Shown here: piece after piece, positions 26,430-34,063 of the stretch
Layout of the letters: every line of letters begins with the position of its first letter
How positions within the stretch are numbered: position 1 is the stretch's first letter
DNA from: Streptomyces sp. AC555_RSS877
Lineage (GTDB): Bacteria; Actinomycetota; Actinomycetes; Streptomycetales; Streptomycetaceae
Assembly (NCBI RefSeq): GCF_019049245.1
Contig: NZ_JAGMUK010000024.1
Location: 104,243 to 168,242 of the forward strand
Length of the DNA: 64,000 nt
Direction of reading: 5' to 3'
Notes under the pieces: model-generated
The model's input: only the letters and a program-made list of their open reading frames with translations
Told to the model about the DNA's origin: nothing
Database searches by the model: none
Translations under genes and position numbers: made by a program

Positions 26430-29111
26430 CTACCGCAGCCCGCGGCCCGTCTCCAGCACCGCCCTCGCCTGTGCCACCAGCCCGTCCGCGCCACAGGACT
26501 TCGCCAGCGCCAGGCCCCGGTTCAGTTCGGCGACCGAGCGGGCGAGGATGCCGTACTCGACGCGGGCCGCCGCGTGTTCGTACTGGCAGGGCGAGGCCTC
26601 CAGGTACGCGACCGCCTGCGCGGCCAGCCGGACCGCGCGCTGGCCGGTCTCCAGGGCGGCGGCGCAGCGCAGGGCCTCGCCTATGGCCGTGTCGGTGCCG
26701 AGGCGTTCGGCGTGCCGGCGGACGTCGGTGGCGAGCCGGCCGGCCCGGTCCGGGTCCTCGGTGGCGAGGGCCCGGGCGAGGTCGAAGGCCCAGGGGACGA
26801 GCACCGGGTTGTGGTGGCCGCGGACGGCCGCCGCCTTTTCCGCGGCCTCCAGTTCGTTGATGCCGTCCTTGGTGCGGCCGACGGCGAGCAGGAGGCGGCC
26901 GCGCACGGAGCGGGGGTCGGGCAGCACGATGGTGGAGGGGTAGGGCGGGGCGAAGCCGCACTGCTCGGCGATCGCCCAGGCCTCCTCGACGTGGCCGCGG
27001 GCGAGCAGGGTGTCGACGAGGTTGCAGGTCGCGGTCCAGTACAGGGGCAGTCCCCGGCCGACGCGTTCGGCCAGGCGCAGCGCCTCGCGCAGGGACGTCT
27101 CGGCCTCCCGGAGGCGGCCGCGGCGGCGGTGGCCGAGTCCGACGTAGGCGTGGGCCAGGGCGAGGTGGCCGCCGCTCCAGCCGGCGGACTCGTAGGCGCG
27201 CAGCGCCTCGGAGTAGAGGGCGTCGGCCCGGTCGAGCCGGTCGGTGTAGGCGTACGCGTTGGTCAGCATCAAGAGCAGTTCGACGCCCCACTCGGTGTCG
27301 GTCCAGCCGAGGCCGGGTGGGAGCCGGCCGTTGACGAGGGCGCGGTCGCACAGGTCGACGACCTCCTCGGCGCTCTCGCCGTGGGTCATGGCGTCGAAGC
27401 CGCGCAGCATGAGCAGGGCGCGTTCGGCGTTGTCCCGGCCGGTGCAGGTGCGGGCGAGTTCGGCGAGGCGCTCGGAGCGGCCCGGTGAGGCGGCCTCGCC
27501 CGCGTAGATGCCCTCCCACATGTACTGCACGGCCTGCAGCCGCATCCGGGCGGGTCCGGGCGCGTGCCGGGCGGCCTCCGCCTCGACGGTGCGGACGGCC
27601 TCCTCCAGCTGGTCGTTGTGCAGGAGTGCCTGGGAGAGGCGGAAGACGGCGTCGACGCGCGCGTCGCCTTCGAGGCCCGGCATGGCGAGCGCGGTCTGGA
27701 GGTGGTCGATGGTCTTCGCGGGCGCGGTCAGGAGGGTGGCGCAGCCGAGTTCGAAGAGCACATGCGCGTGCACCTCGGGCTGTGGGGGTTCCAGCAGGGC
27801 GCGTTCCAGGCAGCGGCGGGCGGCGTCGGGGGCGCCGACGGCGAGGTGCTCGCGGGCGGCCTCACGCAGCTGCTCGACGAGTTCCTCGTCGTCGTCCGGG
27901 TGGACCTGCAGGAGATGGCGGGCGGCGGCCGCGGCACCGCGCCCGGAGTCGGTGACGACCTGGGCGGCGATGCCGTGCATGGCGGTGCACAGGGCGGGCG
28001 GGATGGAGTTGTAGACGGCGGTGGCGATCAGCGGGTGGACGAACTCCAGGTCGCCCTCGTCGGTCGGTCCGTTCGCCGGGTCGGGTGCGGTGAGGATGCG
28101 GGCGCTGCGCAGCAGTTCGGCGCAGCGCACGGCGTCGTCACGGCCGAGGGTGGCGAGCTTGGCCACCAGGTCGACGGAGATGCCGGTGCCGAGGATGGCG
28201 GCCGCCCAGGCGAACCGGGTGGCGTCGATGCCGAGTTCTTCCAGGCGGGCGACGAGGCCTCCGCCGCGGGCCGCGCGGTTCAGGGCCCGCAGTTCTCCGG
28301 CCGCGCTCTCGGTCGGCTCCAGTTCGCTGTCCTGGACCTTGGCGAGGAGTTCGACGGCCTCGTACGGGTTGCCTGCGGTGACGGCCCAGACTTCACGGCA
28401 GAACGCGGCGTCGGCGTGCCCGCCCAGGGTGGCACGGGTGAGTCCGGCGGTGGCCTGTGGGGTCAGGGCGCTCAGGGTGGTGGCGGGGAGGCCCGTGGCG
28501 GCGACCGCGTCGAGGAGCCGGGCACTCTCGCCGGACATCTCGCCGGGGCGGCGGGCCACCACGACCAGGACGGACAGGTCGTCCAGGCGTTCGGCGAACG
28601 CGGCGAGCCAGCACAGGGTCTCCTGGTCGGCCCAGTGGGCGTCGTCGATCAGCAGGACCAGCGGCCAGTCGCGCCGGGCCAGCCGGCGCACCGCGGCGAC
28701 CAGGCCGTCGGTGACGCCCTGCGGGTCGGCCTGGCGCCCGCCGGGGTCCGTGAGGCCGAGGGCCGGGCCCGCGATGTCGTACCAGTCGCCGAGGTATTCG
28801 CGGGCCTCTTCCGGCATCAGCGACATGAGGGCGGGTTGCAGCAGCTGTCGTACGACGTTGAAGGGGACGGACCTGAGGGTTTCGCCGCCGCGCGCCGACC
28901 ACACCGTGCAGCCGCGTCCTTCGGCGATGCGGCGGGTCTCGGCGAGCAGGGCGGTCTTGCCGAAGCCGGCTTCGCCGCTGATCATCAGCAGGCTGCCCGA
29001 GGAGGAGCTGTCCGCGCCCAGGGCGTCGATGGCCCGTACGACGGCGGCGACTTCCTCGTCACGCTCCCACAGCGAGGCCGGGGCGGCCGCCAGGGGCCGT
29101 ACCTCCGTCAT
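26430..29111 (-). CDS. large STAND-type ATPase (LAL/MalT-like) lacking the C-terminal LuxR HTH
   Basis: An 893-residue protein. The N-terminal AAA/STAND ATPase shows Walker A GEAGFGKTAL near 47-56 and Walker B VLLIDDAHWAD near 152-162. From about 350 to the end runs a long helical repeat region (tetratricopeptide-like, for example AHAYVGLGHRRRGRLREAE). LAL-type LuxR regulators have this layout plus a LuxR helix-turn-helix in the last 60 residues. Here the protein ends with VAQARAVLETGRGLR and no HTH, so it cannot bind DNA in the usual way. The start at ATG 29111 is well placed before the ATPase. It may be a stand-alone signalling ATPase or a truncated regulator. Confidence 0.8.
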   Translation of the reverse strand: MTEVRPLAAAPASLWERDEEVAAVVRAIDALGADSSSSGSLLMISGEAGFGKTALLAETRRIAEGRGCTVWSARGGETLRSVPFNVVRQLLQPALMSLMPEEAREYLGDWYDIAGPALGLTDPGGRQADPQGVTDGLVAAVRRLARRDWPLVLLIDDAHWADQETLCWLAAFAERLDDLSVLVVVARRPGEMSGESARLLDAVAATGLPATTLSALTPQATAGLTRATLGGHADAAFCREVWAVTAGNPYEAVELLAKVQDSELEPTESAAGELRALNRAARGGGLVARLEELGIDATRFAWAAAILGTGISVDLVAKLATLGRDDAVRCAELLRSARILTAPDPANGPTDEGDLEFVHPLIATAVYNSIPPALCTAMHGIAAQVVTDSGRGAAAAARHLLQVHPDDDEELVEQLREAAREHLAVGAPDAARRCLERALLEPPQPEVHAHVLFELGCATLLTAPAKTIDHLQTALAMPGLEGDARVDAVFRLSQALLHNDQLEEAVRTVEAEAARHAPGPARMRLQAVQYMWEGIYAGEAASPGRSERLAELARTCTGRDNAERALLMLRGFDAMTHGESAEEVVDLCDRALVNGRLPPGLGWTDTEWGVELLLMLTNAYAYTDRLDRADALYSEALRAYESAGWSGGHLALAHAYVGLGHRRRGRLREAETSLREALRLAERVGRGLPLYWTATCNLVDTLLARGHVEEAWAIAEQCGFAPPYPSTIVLPDPRSVRGRLLLAVGRTKDGINELEAAEKAAAVRGHHNPVLVPWAFDLARALATEDPDRAGRLATDVRRHAERLGTDTAIGEALRCAAALETGQRAVRLAAQAVAYLEASPCQYEHAAARVEYGILARSVAELNRGLALAKSCGADGLVAQARAVLETGRGLR

Positions 29112-29387
29112 CGCGCTACCTCCCCAAGTCGCCCGTACGACGTACAGACTTGAGCGTAACCGTCCCGATGCCGAAGTGGAGGCCGGTCAGGGCACCTGTT
29201 GTCGTGACGGGTGACGCCGGCGGCGCGAGGGCGACGGGCGCCGCCCGTGACCGGCACCCGCCGAGCGCCCTGCGCGGGTCCGGTGGTCGACGTCACCGGC
29301 GAGTGCACACGACTCGTCCCGGAATAAGGTGAATTCAGAGTCGGACCTTCTCATGCCTCTTTCACCGAGGCCTCATACGGTGGGGAC

Positions 29388-30401
29388 ATGACGCAGGCGA
29401 CTCCCTCCGGGTGGTACCCCGACCCCGGGCAGACAAGTGACGGTCCCGCCACCGAGCGCTGGTGGGACGGCAAGGCATGGACGGACCAGACCCGGCCCGC
29501 GGGGTCGGCCGCCGCGTGGGGCCCTCCGGAGGTGGCGGATGCCGGTCCGTTCCCGGGGCATCCGGGGTATCCGGCGAAGCCGCCGGCCGGCTCGCGGCGC
29601 GGTCTGCACACGGGCATAGCCGTCGCGGCGGCCGTCGTGGTCCTGGCGTGCATAGGCGTGGGCGTGTACGCGCTCTCCGGCGACGAGGGCGGCAGCGGCA
29701 ACACCGCGAACTCGCGGGGGCCGGACGGACAGGGCGGCTCCGGTGGCCAGGACGGCCCCACGGGCGGCCCCTTCGGCGGCAACGGCGGACCCGGGGGCGA
29801 CGGTGGGTCCGGTGGCTCCGGGGGGTCCGGTGGCCAGTCGCCCTCGCCCGACCAGTCCGAGGCGCCGAGGATCGAGAGCGGTTCGGTGACCGACGCGATC
29901 GACGGGATCAGCCTGCCGATACCGAAGGACTGGTACGGCCGGCAGATGGCGGTGGGGGCGTCGGTCACGTCGAACGACTCCTACGACTGCCCCGGCGACA
30001 CCTCGAAGTCCTGCACGAAGGGCGGCGCGTACTCGGCTCCCGCCCTCGCGCTCGGCACCAAGGGCAGCACGGCCGAGGAGATCGCGAAGGCGGACATCGC
30101 GGCCAACGCCGAGGACTCCTACGGCGGCTCGACCTATGGCGCGATCACCTCGCACGACGTGCTGGCCTCCAAGGCGGTGACCGTGGCCGGGCAGAAGGGC
30201 TACCTGGTCCGCTGGAAGGCGGTCACCAGCAAGGGCTCCGACGGGTACGTCCAGTCGCTGGCCTTCCCCTCCCCCGCGAACTCCCAGCAGATGGTCGTCG
30301 TCCGCTTCGGCGTCGACGTGGAGGAGACGCAGGCCGTGCTCGACGAGATCACCAAGGGCATCAAGGTGTCGAGGGGCGGCGGCAGCGGCCAGGACGTCTG
30401 A
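29388..30401 (+). CDS. DUF2510 single-pass membrane protein
   Basis: A 337-residue protein. The N terminus holds a DUF2510 motif (SGWYPDPG, RWWDGKAWTDQT, residues 7-35). A transmembrane helix is near 75-98 (GIAVAAAVVVLACIGVGVYAL). A glycine-rich linker of about 55 residues (105-160) follows, then an extracellular domain of about 170 residues with two cysteines (YDCPGD and KSCTKG). The C-terminal domain resembles secreted protein domains seen in actinobacterial DUF2510 proteins. Function unknown. ATG 29388 follows a GGGGAC stretch. A strong hairpin terminator follows the gene. Confidence 0.8.
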   Translation: MTQATPSGWYPDPGQTSDGPATERWWDGKAWTDQTRPAGSAAAWGPPEVADAGPFPGHPGYPAKPPAGSRRGLHTGIAVAAAVVVLACIGVGVYALSGDEGGSGNTANSRGPDGQGGSGGQDGPTGGPFGGNGGPGGDGGSGGSGGSGGQSPSPDQSEAPRIESGSVTDAIDGISLPIPKDWYGRQMAVGASVTSNDSYDCPGDTSKSCTKGGAYSAPALALGTKGSTAEEIAKADIAANAEDSYGGSTYGAITSHDVLASKAVTVAGQKGYLVRWKAVTSKGSDGYVQSLAFPSPANSQQMVVVRFGVDVEETQAVLDEITKGIKVSRGGGSGQDV

Positions 30402-30432
30402 CGTCCGGCGGATCCCCGGAAGAACGGGCCGA

Positions 30433-30473
30433 CCGGGCGGGACTCCGCTCCGCTCAAGAGGAGTCCCGCCCGG
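30433..30473. terminator. strong bidirectional hairpin terminator
   Basis: Perfect 14-bp arms (30433-30446 and 30460-30473, CCGGGCGGGACTCC and complement) with a 13-base loop, located between the convergent DUF2510 gene (ends 30401) and TetR gene (ends 30558). Confidence 0.8.
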
Positions 30474-30557
30474 CCGGGGGTGCGCGCCGCCCCCGTCCCC
30501 ACGGTGCGGCGCGGGCAGGCCGCCGTCCCGGTCACCCCGTGGACGGCGGCCTGCGTC

Positions 30558-31172
30558 TCAGGTCAGGCCGAGTGCCGGGAGCACGGCGGCCTCCACGAAC
30601 CGGACGAGGTAGTCCGGGTCGGCGTACTTGCCCTCCAGGACGGGCCGCGCGCGCAGGACGCCGAACATCTGGGCCGGGATGTACTCCACCGCCGGATGGC
30701 CGGCGGCGATCTCGCCGCGTTCGATGCCGCGCCGCAGGATCTCCTGCAGGGCCGCGATCTCGGGTTCCACCAGTGCCTCGCGCAGCGCCAGCGCGAGTTC
30801 CTCGTCCTGCGTGACGGCGTGGCCGAGTGCCTGGACCAGTTGGGTGTCGCTCGTCGACCAGGCGCCCGCCGCCCGTGCGGCCTGGCGCAGGTCCTCGGCG
30901 AGCGAGCCGGTGTCGATGCCCGCGAACCGCACCCGACGGCTGCCGCGCAGGGCCGCCGCCACGAACTGGGGCTTGGTCTTCCACTGCCGGTACAGGGTGG
31001 ATTTGCTGCAGCGCGTGCTGGTCGCGACGCCGTCCATGGTGACGGAGTCGTAGCCGCATGCGCGGATCTGCTCGAGTACGGCGTCGAAGAACTCCCGCTC
31101 ACGCTCTGGCGTGATCTTGGAGCGGCGCGAGGCGGCGACCGCTTCCGGTCCGTCTGCGGCCTGCGACGTCAT
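30558..31172 (-). CDS. TetR-family transcriptional repressor
   Basis: A 204-residue TetR protein. The N-terminal HTH is visible (MDGVATSTRCSKSTLYRQWK, about residues 44-63), with the TetR C-terminal domain after it. ATG 31172 is chosen because it gives normal TetR length and follows GAGAG. It is divergent from a PAP2-EamA operon, and between them lies a 56-bp perfect palindrome with further half-sites, so it very probably represses both directions. The ligand is unknown, perhaps a substrate of the EamA transporter. Confidence 0.88.
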   Translation of the reverse strand: MTSQAADGPEAVAASRRSKITPEREREFFDAVLEQIRACGYDSVTMDGVATSTRCSKSTLYRQWKTKPQFVAAALRGSRRVRFAGIDTGSLAEDLRQAARAAGAWSTSDTQLVQALGHAVTQDEELALALREALVEPEIAALQEILRRGIERGEIAAGHPAVEYIPAQMFGVLRARPVLEGKYADPDYLVRFVEAAVLPALGLT

Positions 31173-31231
31173 CAACTCTCTCCTCGCTCGTGCCCGTGGC
31201 CGGGGGCTCACGTTCCAGTGTGTCGTACGTC

Positions 31232-31302
31232 TATCGATACTCGAGTGTACCGATACGGATCCGTATCGGTACACTCGAGTATCGATACGCGACAGTATCG
31301 AT
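31232..31302. promoter_or_regulatory. 56-bp perfect palindrome plus extra half-site (TetR operator region)
   Basis: Bases 31232-31287 form a perfect palindrome with 28-base arms centred between 31259 and 31260 on GGATCC. It contains CGATAC/GTATCG half-sites several times. A further inverted pair, ATCGATAC (31281-31288) and GTATCGAT (31295-31302), overlaps its right end. The position, between the divergent TetR and PAP2 genes, marks it as the repressor binding region. Two or more dimers could bind side by side, or the DNA could extrude as a cruciform. Confidence 0.85.
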
Positions 31303-31384
31303 GAGTTTCCGCGGCCGGACGAGTCACCAGCCCGTCCGGAACAGCACCAGCACACACGCACCACGTCAGCGAAAGGGCCGGGGG

Positions 31385-32182
31385 ATGAATGCCCGCACCG
31401 AGCCTTCACCAGCGGCGCCGAGCGCGACAGCGCGACCGCCGCTCGTCCGTGAGCTCCTGCTCGTCGCAGGGTTCTTCCTCGTCTACAAGTTCGGCCGCCA
31501 GCTGGCGACGGGCCACACCGGCGAGGCCTTCGACAACGCGCACCGCGTGTGGGACCTGGAGCGAACCCTCCGGCTGCCGGGCGAAGGCTCGGTGCAGTCC
31601 CTGCTGCTGCACGGCGACACGTTCGCGCACCTGGCGAACACCTACTACGCCACCGTCCACTTCCCGGCCACCGCCGCCTTCCTGGTCTGGCTCTACCTGC
31701 GCCGCCCCGCGCACTACGTCTGGGCCCGCCGCGTCCTGGCCGCGCTGACCGGCGCCGCACTGGTGGTGCACCTGATGTTCCCGCTGGCCCCGCCGCGCAT
31801 GCTCGCCGCCACCGGCCTGGTGGACACCGCGCGGATCTACGGACCCTCCGTGTACGGCCCGCCGCAGACCGACCACCTCTCGAACCAGTTCGCGGCGATG
31901 CCGTCGCTGCACTTCGGCTGGGCGCTGGTGCTGGCGGTCGGCCTGATCGTCGCCACCCGCTCCCGTCTGCGGTGGCTGTGGCTGCTGCACCCCCTGCTGA
32001 CGCTGCTGGTGATCGTCGGCACGGCCAACCACTACTGGCTGGACGCGATCATGGCGGGGGCGCTGCTCGGCCTCGCGCTCGCGGTGATCCACCTGCCGCA
32101 CCGTACGGTCACCACCGCCGGACGCGGTCAGGGCCGGCCCGTACCCGCGGAGGAGCCGGTTCTCGTGGGGGCGGGCCGATGA
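31385..32182 (+). CDS. PAP2-superfamily membrane phosphatase/phosphotransferase (AUR1-like)
   Basis: A 265-residue integral membrane protein with about five to six hydrophobic segments. The PAP2 catalytic motifs are visible: MPSLHFGWAL near 175-184 (SxxH region) and ANHYWLDAIMAG near 217-228 (H-x3-D). The earlier RP-type motif appears altered (PLAPPRML near 137). The best match by layout is the inositolphosphotransferase/PAP2_3 group. ATG 31385 follows GGGGG. The stop overlaps the start of the EamA gene (ATGA). It may remodel a lipid headgroup or a polyprenyl phosphate; the substrate is unknown. Confidence 0.82.
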   Translation: MNARTEPSPAAPSATARPPLVRELLLVAGFFLVYKFGRQLATGHTGEAFDNAHRVWDLERTLRLPGEGSVQSLLLHGDTFAHLANTYYATVHFPATAAFLVWLYLRRPAHYVWARRVLAALTGAALVVHLMFPLAPPRMLAATGLVDTARIYGPSVYGPPQTDHLSNQFAAMPSLHFGWALVLAVGLIVATRSRLRWLWLLHPLLTLLVIVGTANHYWLDAIMAGALLGLALAVIHLPHRTVTTAGRGQGRPVPAEEPVLVGAGR

Positions 32183-33165
32183 ACGCCACCGTTCTCGCCG
32201 TCGTCCTGTCCCTCTTCTCCTCCGTCGCCTACGCGGCCGCGGCCGTCGCCCAGGAAAGGCTGGCCTCCCGCAGCCCGGGCTCGGGCACACTGCGGCTGCT
32301 GCGCTCGGGTGCCTGGTGGGGGTCGGTCCTGCTCAACGCGTCGGCCGCGCTGCTGCATGTGGTCGCCCTGAAGTACGGGCCGCTGACCGTGGTCCAGCCG
32401 CTCGGTGCGCTCACCCTGGTCGCGGCGGTGCCCATGGGGGCGCGGGTCGCGGGGCGGCGGGTCAGTGCCGCGGAATGGCGGGGCACCGCGCTGACGCTGC
32501 TCGGCCTGTCCGCGATCCTGGTCACGGCGTCCGGGCCGGCGCCCGAGGACGTGCTGAGCGTCCCCGAGGCGATGGCGGTCGCGGCGGTGACGGCCACTTT
32601 GATCGGCGCTCTGGCGCGGCGGGGGGCCCGGCCGGGCCTGCGGCACGCGTCCGCGTCGGGCTTCGCCTCCGGAGTCGCCTCGGCGCTCACCCAGACCGTG
32701 ACGGTGGCCGCGACGGACCGCACCCAGTCCCTGCTCAGCGTGGAGGTGGTCGGGGTGGCGCTGCTGGTCGCGGCCTTCGCGACCGGCGGACTGCTGCTGT
32801 CCCAGACCGCCTACCGGGACGGTCTCGGTGCTCCGCTCGCCGTGGTGACGCTGGCGAACCCGGTGGCCGCCGCCGCGATCGGCCTCGCACTGCTCGGCGA
32901 GCGGCTGCAGGGCGGCGCGGCGGGCATCCTGCTCGCCCTGACGGGGGCGGGGATCGCCGCGTGGGGCGTGGTGCTGCTCTCACGGGTGCCGCGCGCCGGG
33001 GCCTTTGGGGATGCGGACGGACACGACCACGAGGAACACCCCGTGGCCGCGGTCCTGGCCCTGAGGCCGGAATCGGCGACGGCCGAGCCGGCGTTGTCGC
33101 CCCGGCCGGCCGCAGCGGCGCTGGTGCCCCGGCAGTCCGGGCCGGGACACCTCACACCCCTGTGA
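32179..33165 (+). CDS. EamA/DMT-family transporter
   Basis: A 328-residue membrane protein with about nine to ten transmembrane helices in two EamA halves (LNASAALLHVVALKYGPLTVVQPLGAL near 55-80; PLAVVTLANPVAAAAIGLALLGE near 215-240). The C-terminal 60 residues form a hydrophilic tail with a short His/Asp patch (DADGHDHEEHP). It is coupled to the PAP2 gene by ATGA overlap and sits under the same TetR-type control. Members export or flip small molecules or lipid carriers; with a PAP2 partner, lipid-linked substrate movement is plausible but unproven. Confidence 0.83.
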   Translation: MNATVLAVVLSLFSSVAYAAAAVAQERLASRSPGSGTLRLLRSGAWWGSVLLNASAALLHVVALKYGPLTVVQPLGALTLVAAVPMGARVAGRRVSAAEWRGTALTLLGLSAILVTASGPAPEDVLSVPEAMAVAAVTATLIGALARRGARPGLRHASASGFASGVASALTQTVTVAATDRTQSLLSVEVVGVALLVAAFATGGLLLSQTAYRDGLGAPLAVVTLANPVAAAAIGLALLGERLQGGAAGILLALTGAGIAAWGVVLLSRVPRAGAFGDADGHDHEEHPVAAVLALRPESATAEPALSPRPAAAALVPRQSGPGHLTPL

Positions 33166-33183
33166 GCGCCGTCGCGGGCGGGC

Positions 33184-33999
33184 TCAGCCGAGTCCGCGCG
33201 AGTCCTGCTTGAGCGCCGTGTCGACGGTCAGTGCCGTCGCCACGACCAGGCTCAGCAGCGGCTCGGGCAGCTGGTAGTGGATCTGCAGGACGTAGTTGTC
33301 CGCGGTCGTGAACATCGTCTTGGCGAGGCCTTCCCAGGTCTTGGTGATCCGGGCGACCTCCTTGTCGGTGTGGTCGACGATGGCGAAGTTCCACGCGCGC
33401 CAGTTCTCCGCCTTGATCGCGCCGACCTGTTGGCCGTTCACGTTCATCGCGAAGTTGATCTTGCCGATCATGTTCTGCTGGACGATCTCGCCCACCGGCT
33501 GACCGTCCGGACGCGTCACGAGCACCCGTGACTTGAGGAACTTCGCCGGGCGCGTCAGCAGCAGTACGGGCCGGTCGTGCGCGTCCCGGATCTCCAGCCT
33601 GTGCGTCAGGAACTGATCGACGCTGGCGACGAGCCGCAGGGCCTTCTTCAGCGTGCTCTGCCCGACCTGGACGACCGAGCCGAGCTGGTTGCCGTTCTGG
33701 TCCATGACCTTGTACTCGTTGGTCAGCTCGATCAGCTTGGCCTTCTGGTTGACCACCAGGACCGGCTCGCTGAACAGGCTGCCGCCGCCGGGGCCGCCCG
33801 CCCCGACCCCGGCCTGCTGCTGCACCTGACGCTGGACGCGCGGGTCCGGGCCGGCCGGCTGCGGCGGCACCTGCGGTGCGGCCTGGGCCTGCTGGTTCGT
33901 GTGGTCCGTCCACTGCGCGCCGTCCCAGTAGCGGAGCGTCTGGGCCGCTCCGTGCGGATCCGGGTACCAGCCTGCAGGTGTGTTCGATTGCGTGGTCAC
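33184..33999 (-). CDS. DUF2510 plus LURP-one/scramblase-like domain protein
   Basis: A 271-residue soluble protein. Residues 8-35 carry DUF2510 (AGWYPDPHG, RYWDGAQWTDHT), followed by a Q/P/G-rich linker (36-75). Residues of about 76-265 form the tubby-like fold of the LURP-one/phospholipid scramblase family (FSEPVLVVNQKAKLIELTNEYKVMD, KSRVLVTRPDGQPVGEIVQ, WNFAIVDHTDKEVARITKTWEG). ATG 33999 is clear. Function unknown; the fold binds phosphoinositides or membranes in eukaryotes. It is the second DUF2510 protein in 5 kb. Confidence 0.83.
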   Translation of the reverse strand: MTTQSNTPAGWYPDPHGAAQTLRYWDGAQWTDHTNQQAQAAPQVPPQPAGPDPRVQRQVQQQAGVGAGGPGGGSLFSEPVLVVNQKAKLIELTNEYKVMDQNGNQLGSVVQVGQSTLKKALRLVASVDQFLTHRLEIRDAHDRPVLLLTRPAKFLKSRVLVTRPDGQPVGEIVQQNMIGKINFAMNVNGQQVGAIKAENWRAWNFAIVDHTDKEVARITKTWEGLAKTMFTTADNYVLQIHYQLPEPLLSLVVATALTVDTALKQDSRGLG

Positions 34000-34063
34000 C
34001 GACGCACACTATCCCGAGGGTCCCCGGCCCCGACCAGCCCGGATCCGCACCCACCGGAAGGCT

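Noticed and set aside
29690..29860. GGC/GGT-rich repeat in the DUF2510 gene as a possible mobile repeat
   Set aside because: It is an in-frame glycine-rich linker of a membrane protein, not a separate element.
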